From Brienomyrus brachyistius (lineage: Eukaryota > Chordata > Actinopteri > Osteoglossiformes > Mormyridae), in assembly GCF_023856365.1 (NCBI RefSeq), contig NC_064540.1, positions 5,882,001 through 5,946,000 of the forward strand: a DNA stretch of 64,000 nt. Direction: 5' to 3'. Below, one piece after another: positions 59,901 to 64,000 of this stretch. How positions within the stretch are numbered: position 1 is the first letter of the stretch; every line of letters begins with the position of its first letter. A program made the position numbers and the translations under genes. The notes under the pieces were generated by a model. It was not told where the DNA came from and did not search any database. It saw nothing but the letters and a program-made list of their open reading frames with translations.

Positions 59901-61301
59901 GACTTCGAGTCACATGGTGTGTCTAAGGTTCGAGCCAGGAAAACAATAACAGAAGATGGCCATATTTACACCCATTAGACTGAACTCTGAACACAGGGCT
60001 GGGAGCCTCAGACAGTGCGCACGACCAACCCCACGTGACACCACCGAACCCTAAAATGCCATCTTCCCCTCCTGCTTTGGCTGTTTTCAAGCCAGACAGC
60101 GCTTCAGAAACACAGCTACTTAAAGGACCCTCTTGCCATTTTTGCACATGTGCGTTTCCCTGCGGGATACTTTTCAGGAATCCACAGATGTTTATGAAAA
60201 ACAGGTTAGGGACACAGCAAGCACAAAAAAAAATAAAAAATTACATCAACTGCTGTTTCCTTTATCTACACATCTCCCGGATCAGTAAAGCGAGTCCACT
60301 CATCAGGACTCGACTCTGCTAGCAAGCTGGCTGCGAGCTTTTTAATGGATCTGACACCTGCTGGCAGTCACAGTGGTGGCGTGTCACGGCCCGAGGCTGC
60401 TGTCGTCATTGGACGGACCAGTTTGCGTGTCCCGTGTCATTGCTCAAATGTGACCTCTTGCAGATCCCGTGACGTTTGCATCATTAGCATTATTAGGGGA
60501 CTCTCTCTAGGCCACGACAAATAACGTCTCAGAACTCGGACAAACACGATGCTCTGAAAATCACCATCCCAACCACAGACACACACGTGCTGTAATTTAA
60601 AGAAAACCAACGCCAGATGAAAGGTACACATTTCCCCCAGAGTCAACCTACATAGCCGGATGTTTTAGGAGTGATAAACCACTGAAAACTATATTTTCAC
60701 ATAGGTTTGGGTTGCAGGAATGACATTTCACACAGGATATTCGACTGGAATATGAAAGAATTCACACAACTTAGAGTTTACAAAAAAAACAGTCGGTCCT
60801 TATTACATGACTTATTTTTGATATTAGGTAATAAACACTGCATATTACACAATGTTTAGCTTAGCGTCTATGAGTGTGTGTGCCTGCATGTGCGTGTATC
60901 TTGGCAAGACAACCTTCCAGATTCGTACAGCGTGTTGAGCAACTTTGCTGAGTGTTCAATGTAGAAAAAAAATGAACTAGGACAGTCCGGCTGTAAACAA
61001 TACTCAGATTCGTAAGGTATCTCCTGCCGGCAAAGGCCCTGGGCAGGCCATGGAGGGACGAGCGCCTTCCCCACCTCTCCAAAGTGCTGGTTCCCTTACC
61101 GTACATCTTGCCCTCATCGGAGAGGATGATCTTGCGCCGGCCGCAGGGTGGGTAAATGGCCAGGGCCTCCTGGAAGCTCTGCTCGATGTCGGGGCTCCAC
61201 ACGCCTTCGGCATCCCCGTCCATGGTCTTGTCCATCTCATCGCTGCCCTCCTCCAGCGCCCCCTCCGGGCTGCCGTTCGCGTTCCACTCGTTAGACGCAA
61301 T
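42819..61301 (-). CDS. tead3: TEA-domain transcription factor TEAD3
   Basis: Nuclear DNA-binding partner of YAP/TAZ and VGLL proteins in Hippo signalling, binding MCAT sites. Twelve coding exons per transcript (61100-61301, 51644-51708, one of 50498-50560 or 50300-50362, 48842-48853, 46419-46547, 45888-45931, 45716-45774, 44912-45048, 44311-44484, 43595-43738, 43347-43499, 42819-42932) join in frame to about 431 residues, against 435 in human TEAD3. Order: short acidic N-terminus, TEA domain (about 30-110), Pro-rich linker, YAP-binding domain (about 205-431). TEAD3-specific signs are the VREYQ exon, the AMNL microexon, [21 protein letters not shown] and [11 protein letters not shown]. The family palmitoylation cysteine is present in SPMCEYM (residue 364). 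Translation probably starts at ATT (61301-61299), as human TEAD3 starts at a non-AUG Ile codon. Whether this is tead3a or tead3b is not determined. Confidence 0.95.
43130..43315 (+). mobile_element. Degenerate tRNA-SINE in a tead3 intron
   Basis: GGCAGTGGATTCGAATCCC is a good B box, followed by GAACAAGACTCATAACCCC and CTGCTTTCTGACCCC of the family body. The A-box side is poor. Not a tRNA gene: there is no cloverleaf. Confidence 0.5.
43347..43499 (-). CDS. tead3: tead3 coding exon 11: YAP-binding domain with palmitoylated cysteine
   Basis: 51 codons, acceptor CCCCCCAG, donor GTACGG. It contains [19 protein letters not shown], whose Cys aligns with the autopalmitoylated residue of the family, and [26 protein letters not shown] differs slightly from the usual ENGRFVYR by adding a cysteine. 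Confidence 0.95.
43595..43738 (-). CDS. tead3: tead3 coding exon 10: YAP-binding domain
   Basis: 48 codons, acceptor CACCCACAG, donor GTGAGG. It contains [19 protein letters not shown] and the invariant [16 protein letters not shown]. Confidence 0.95.
43886..44257 (+). repeat. CATC tetranucleotide array (372 bases)
   Basis: ATCC units mixed with GCATCC and CAGCC variants forming longer steps. Lies in the tead3 intron between 43739 and 44310. Open frames up to about 170 codons over it are artefacts. Confidence 0.92.
44311..44484 (-). CDS. tead3: tead3 coding exon 9: YAP-binding domain
   Basis: 58 codons, acceptor CCACTACAG, donor GTGAGT. It encodes [18 protein letters not shown], then [12 protein letters not shown] and [12 protein letters not shown]. 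Confidence 0.95.
44595..44708 (-). mobile_element. tRNA-derived SINE fragment in a tead3 intron
   Basis: Reverse: GGGCCTTGCTCAAGAGCCC, GGGATTTGAACTGGTGACC, CACAGGCACGGACATG. No tail. Confidence 0.65.
44912..45048 (-). CDS. tead3: tead3 coding exon 8: start of the YAP-binding domain
   Basis: 137 bases, acceptor TCTGCCCAG, donor GTGAGG. It encodes [19 protein letters not shown] then [18 protein letters not shown] and EVQRDPDT. The wording is specific to TEAD3 rather than TEAD1, 2 or 4. Confidence 0.95.
45233..45274 (+). repeat. CATC microsatellite
   Basis: About ten CCAT units in a tead3 intron. Confidence 0.9.
45357..45545 (-). mobile_element. tRNA-derived SINE with L2-type tail in a tead3 intron
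   Basis: Reverse: ATTTAGCTAATCCTTTTGTCC tail complement (45370-45390), GGGCCTTGCTTGATGGCCC, GGATTTGAACCCACAACC. Confidence 0.72.
45716..45774 (-). CDS. tead3: tead3 coding exon 7: linker
   Basis: 59 bases, acceptor TTCCCCAG, donor GTGAGT. It completes Asp and encodes [19 protein letters not shown], the DIKPF segment of the family. Confidence 0.9.
45888..45931 (-). CDS. tead3: tead3 coding exon 6: linker
   Basis: 44 bases, acceptor TCCCTAG, donor GTAAGT. It encodes [14 protein letters not shown] plus two bases of the following Asp, matching the FW...GPSQD segment of TEADs. Confidence 0.88.
46215..46392 (-). mobile_element. tRNA-derived SINE with L2-type tail in a tead3 intron
   Basis: Reverse: TTAGCAAATGCTTTTATCC, CCTCAAGGGCTCAGCAG, GGGATTCGAATCGGCGACC. 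It ends less than 30 bases from the exon at 46419, so it borders the donor side. Confidence 0.75.
46419..46547 (-). CDS. tead3: tead3 coding exon 5: linker
   Basis: 43 codons, acceptor TGCTGCAG, donor GTGAGT. It starts [21 protein letters not shown], as in all TEADs, then a Pro-rich segment ending PYPPPSR. It is directly preceded in the transcript by a very long simple-repeat tract. Confidence 0.92.
46579..47000 (+). repeat. Long compound microsatellite next to a tead3 exon
   Basis: (TG)n to about 46635, then about 365 bases of ACACAG/ACAGAG units. In the tead3 transcript it reads CUGUGU-type repeats followed by (CA)n, ending 31 bases before the exon at 46419-46547. The long open frames over it are repeat artefacts. 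Confidence 0.9.
48842..48853 (-). CDS. tead3: tead3 microexon (12 bases, AMNL)
   Basis: GCCATGAACCTG between acceptor CGATTCAG and donor GTAAGT, phase 0. It encodes A-M-N-L, the four residues following the TEA domain in TEAD3 (IK-AMNL-DQ). It is too short for ORF detection and is recognised from family sequence and splice sites. Confidence 0.88.
50300..50362 (-). CDS. tead3: tead3 coding exon 3B: alternative TEAD1/2/4-type end of the TEA domain
   Basis: 63 bases, phase 0 at both ends, acceptor CCCCGCAG and donor GTATGC. It encodes [10 protein letters not shown] followed by [11 protein letters not shown], close to TEAD1/2/4. It matches exon 3A at 14 of 21 residues. Equal length and phase, 135 bases apart, point to mutually exclusive use. 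Inclusion of both would add 21 residues and duplicate the helix. Confidence 0.88.
50363..50497 (-). promoter_or_regulatory. tead3: Intron between the alternative exons, with a CU-rich tract
   Basis: 135 bases. Positions 50405-50434 are a (GGAGA)n run on the plus strand, so the transcript carries a CUCUCC-type pyrimidine tract about 45 to 70 bases upstream of exon 3B. Such tracts are typical PTB-family binding sites. A role in choosing between 3A and 3B is inference. Confidence 0.45.
50498..50560 (-). CDS. tead3: tead3 coding exon 3A: TEAD3-type end of the TEA domain
   Basis: 63 bases, phase 0 at both ends, acceptor CCCTTTAG and donor GTAGGT. It encodes [10 protein letters not shown] followed by [11 protein letters not shown], the form typical of TEAD3. 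It is the first of two adjacent alternative exons for the third (recognition) helix region. Confidence 0.93.
51644..51708 (-). CDS. tead3: tead3 coding exon 2: TEA domain centre
   Basis: 65 bases, acceptor GTTTCAG, donor GTAATT. It completes the split Gly and encodes [11 protein letters not shown] then [10 protein letters not shown], the core of the TEA DNA-binding fold. It ends in phase 0. Confidence 0.95.
53165..53280 (-). mobile_element. tRNA-derived SINE fragment in tead3 intron 1
   Basis: Reverse: GGGGTTAAGGGCCTTG, CCATGGGATTTGAACAG, GCGAGTCGTAACCTGCCCC. No tail. Confidence 0.6.
54236..54266 (+). repeat. CA microsatellite in tead3 intron 1
   Basis: CA units with one CATA interruption. 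Confidence 0.88.
56744..56794 (+). repeat. CA microsatellite left of direct-repeat copy 1
   Basis: CTCA units changing into about 22 CA units, directly abutting the 99-base repeat. Confidence 0.9.
56794..56892 (+). repeat. 99-base direct repeat, copy 1
   Basis: Matches 57730-57828 with one mismatch (GGCGTCTG against GGCTTCTG). Flanked on both sides by CA arrays, which copy 2 lacks. Confidence 0.9.
56902..56971 (+). repeat. CA microsatellite right of direct-repeat copy 1
   Basis: About 35 uninterrupted CA units, among the longest simple CA runs in the window. Confidence 0.9.
57730..57828 (+). repeat. 99-base direct repeat, copy 2
   Basis: Second copy of 56794-56892, 936 bases downstream, in unique sequence without CA arrays. 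Confidence 0.9.
59158..59181 (+). repeat. G homopolymer, 24 bases
   Basis: Uninterrupted G run in tead3 intron 1. Other runs of a dozen or more G or C occur near 1131, 36161, 49557, 54366, 56107 and 62571. Confidence 0.85.
61100..61301 (-). CDS. tead3: tead3 coding exon 1: non-AUG start and first half of the TEA domain
   Basis: Starts at ATT within GTCACC-ATT-G (A at -3, G at +4), reading [12 protein letters not shown], which matches the family N-terminus. It runs to DEGKMY plus the first base of Gly, then donor GTAAGG. The first in-frame ATG is 22 codons later (61235) and would still keep the TEA domain ([22 protein letters not shown]). The exon extends upstream to about 61316, where a CCCCAG acceptor follows a pyrimidine-rich tract. 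Confidence 0.93.
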
Positions 61302-61316
61302 GGTGACGGAGGCCCC

Positions 61317-64000
61317 CTGGGGCTGCTGGGAGGGAAGGGGTGGGGGGGGGGAGGGTAATTAAACGAAACGAAGAGGTGCAGATGTGGGAAAGAGCCATTG
61401 TGTAGGATTTTATTCAAACAAACAAGGGCTGAGATACATCAAATCACATCACTTTATGTGACAGGTGAGTGAAAAAAAAAGTGTGCAAAGTCCCACAACA
61501 ACAGCTGCGAAATAGTGCAATAGGAAGTAAACCAAAACGATATATATATATAGCATTGTGGTTATAGATAGTGTGCATGTTAGGATTCACCTGCAGTTAA
61601 TGACGGAAGAACTTTAATACCCGTGGGATTACCACGACCTGTCAATCTCTGCCTGGCTCAACAGAGGCAGCGACAATGCAGAAACAAACAGGACAATGCT
61701 TACAACAGTCAGTGTTGGCTCGCAATGCACCCCTGCAGTCACTACCTAGCCCTACTCATCCTTCTACTTGCTTGCCCTCTCCATGTATGAAGTACCTCCA
61801 CTGACTGCAGACACTTAAAAGGTGTCCAAGCCACTAACCGACAAACTGTCCAGCTGATGCCCCAAAAAAAAAAAAAATAAATAAAAATACCAGCCTCCTC
61901 TACTCAACATTTTACGGTAATGGTGTCTTTCAGTGAAGACGATTAAGGGGCTTTACCTGCGTTAATGTGCACTGGGACGATACCACAATGATGTGTTAAA
62001 CATTTAAAGAGTGAAAATGCAAACTGGAATCCGCTTTCACCCATTACTTAGGTGACCAAGCATGCCTGTACTTCTAAAATAAATTCTTTCAACACGTTCG
62101 ATGTATACGTAAAATGTTTTTTTTTAAAAATCACCAACTTCAGCCTTTCTCTGTACTTATTTAAGTCTTGGTAAATGACCACAAGACAAATGTAACTGAA
62201 ATATTATACAATGAGGTCTAAAACTTACTAATAAGCACATGCCATAAAAAGAATTCCTGTGGTATGGTAGTGTGCCTCCATGCGGTACGGTAACGGCTGA
62301 AGCTAGTTAGTGATCTTAAGTAGTTTTCAATCCGTCTGTACAGAACGGCATTGTTTCTGAAAAAGGACCACAAAATGTAATTGTTGTTTTTGTCTGCTTA
62401 ATAAAAAAAGAAATATATAAAAACGATCCTCCATAAACCACAGGACTGAGCCGATGCCAGCTGAGAAGGCCGACACCGGACAACACATTTAACCTCCAGC
62501 GATCGCGAGAAGCAGTCCGATTGCCTTTACACAGCGAAGTTCTGTGGCTCTTATAAGAGGAGGTCGTGTTGGGGGGGGGGGGGGGGTGTTCGGGAGGGAC
62601 AACAACTGGAGAAAATCAGCCAGAAAGAAATTAATTAATTGTAAAAGTCCAGCTGAAATATTCCAAAGGCCGTCTGCATAAAATCCATCCCATCCAGTCC
62701 AAGGATAGATCACTGCTTAGATCAACTCACTCCCTCAATGTAGCATAAAAATAAGCACTCACATTGGAAATGGGGGCAGGAGGAAAAAAGAAAAATGTAA
62801 AATAATTCCTATATAAACACATACATAGGACTGAGGCCTGTGTTTGTGGCAAATTTTCCCAGGGCATTTATAGATAAACAAAAGCAGCTGGGTGATTAAA
62901 GAGAACAGCAGTGATGCCACCCTGATCTGCGGTTTGAGTGCAAGAACATCAGCCAGACAAAGAGAAAGAAGATATAAGCAAGAAAAGAACTGAGCAGTAA
63001 GAGTATATGTGAGGGAGACCATTCGGTCACGAAGACTGTGACAAAGGTCACGTGCTAATAGAGAATGTCTGTGTCATTATATTAAACCCTTAAAGCAGCG
63101 TCTTTACCAGGATCGTGTGGCCAGCCTGTGGGAGGGAACTTTAAGTTCCCGCTCTGTGGTGTGCCTGGGTTCGGAGACTGGAGGGGGGGGGCGCTTGGAA
63201 TCCTCACATGTCCTTATTAAGACAGGCCCCGGGATCTCTGTTTCTCCTCTGCCATCTCCCTGGTGTCCACCGAATCCCCTCCCCCCCCCCCCCTCATCCC
63301 CCGCCTCCTTTTGCTCAGAGTCTCTGCCCAAATAAGGACAAGAGACTAGGGGAGCCATGTGGACCGGGGAATACGGGAAGGGGACGTTTACCAATTTAGG
63401 CGTCCACCACGGGCCTGGAAATCCCAGCACTGCTTTTGCTGGAAGGCATCGCCGGGTCTCAGCACCAGCCGGCCACAGCCTTAGGAAGCACAAATGGGCC
63501 AGTCGAGCCCAGTCAAGAGTGTTACACAAGGCTCAGTTTGGGTCTCGGTTTAGCGCTCGGATCACGTTACCCACATAAAGCGCTAATAACAAATATGCCA
63601 GTTCCCCCTTTTTTAATAACAAATCTATTCCCTTCTTTGCAGCTCCAAGCTTTTGGTCAGAGCTGAACCCGACACATGGGGATCAGTTGGCTAAAAACTA
63701 GGATAATGGGAGGAGAACTGTGGAATACTTCTACATGGATCCATAAAGCACTCCTCTTCCCATGGACTTCTGGTGCAAAGGATTCAGGCACACACCAGGA
63801 GAGAGCACCGCACCACAGCACCCTCCTGCAAGGCTGAGAACCTGTTAAAGTCTTCCTCAGTTGACGTGCATGCGGTACAACATACTTACATCTGTATTTG
63901 TTTCTGGCAAGTCACTCCAGCTGCTACTGGCTAAGGCCTAATACATCACGACCATCACCACAGATGGAGTCTCCCTGCCTGAGTTTGACTCATTCACAAG
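61317..64000 (-). other. Upstream of tead3 coding exon 1 (intron or 5' flank)
   Basis: No coding exon is recognised. TEAD genes usually have a distant non-coding first exon, which I cannot place here. It has a G run at 62571-62586 and a C run near 63282-63293. Otherwise it is ordinary AT/GC-balanced sequence. Confidence 0.6.

Larger units (their letters stand above)
51709..61099 (-). other. tead3: Large intron 1 of tead3 (9.4 kb)
   Basis: It contains a SINE remnant (53165-53280), CA arrays near 54240 and 56744-56971, a 99-base direct repeat (56794 and 57730), long C and G runs (54366-54380, 56107-56119, 59158-59181) and a 218-codon plus-strand open frame at 55553-56209 with no recognisable domain. 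No further coding exon was seen. Confidence 0.8.

Noticed and set aside
42819..61301. TEAD1, TEAD2 or TEAD4 identity
   Set aside because: VREYQ exon, AMNL microexon, [21 protein letters not shown] and [11 protein letters not shown] are TEAD3 features. Only exon 3B resembles the others.

Overview
This is nuclear DNA from a ray-finned fish, almost certainly a teleost. The coding sequence is split into short exons with GT/AG borders. It is surrounded by CA, GGAT and AAT microsatellites, tRNA-derived SINEs, an L2-like LINE remnant and a solo LTR. I cannot name the species. Two protein genes are supported, both on the minus strand. No rRNA, true tRNA, CRISPR array or prokaryotic gene was seen.

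Positions 1478-7792 hold a complete five-exon gene for a V2-type vasopressin/vasotocin receptor. It is a seven-helix GPCR of about 545 residues with a DRH motif and an unusually long third intracellular loop. Positions 42819-61301 hold the coding part of tead3, the TEA-domain transcription factor that partners YAP/TAZ in Hippo signalling. It gives about 431 residues from 12 coding exons in any one transcript, starts at a non-AUG (ATT) codon and has a 12-base microexon. Its most notable feature is a pair of adjacent 63-base, phase-0 exons (50498-50560 and 50300-50362). They encode alternative versions of the last 21 residues of the TEA DNA-binding domain, one TEAD3-like and one TEAD1/2/4-like.

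The 35 kb between the genes (7793-42818) contains no gene I can support. It holds an L2-clade LINE relic (about 18480-20055), many SINEs that share the LINE's 3' tail, a second SINE family with a GGAT tail (two copies with clear target-site duplications, one expanded internally into a 59-base minisatellite), a 265-base solo LTR with a perfect 5-base duplication, palindromic MITE-like elements, three copies of a CA-ended repeat family, and a few CpG-rich or TATA-containing blocks that could be regulatory. The 5' non-coding exon and promoter of tead3 are not identified and may lie beyond position 64000.

The two genes have no obvious joint function. The receptor senses vasotocin-type peptides at the membrane and TEAD3 acts in the nucleus. 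They are same-strand neighbours about 35 kb apart.
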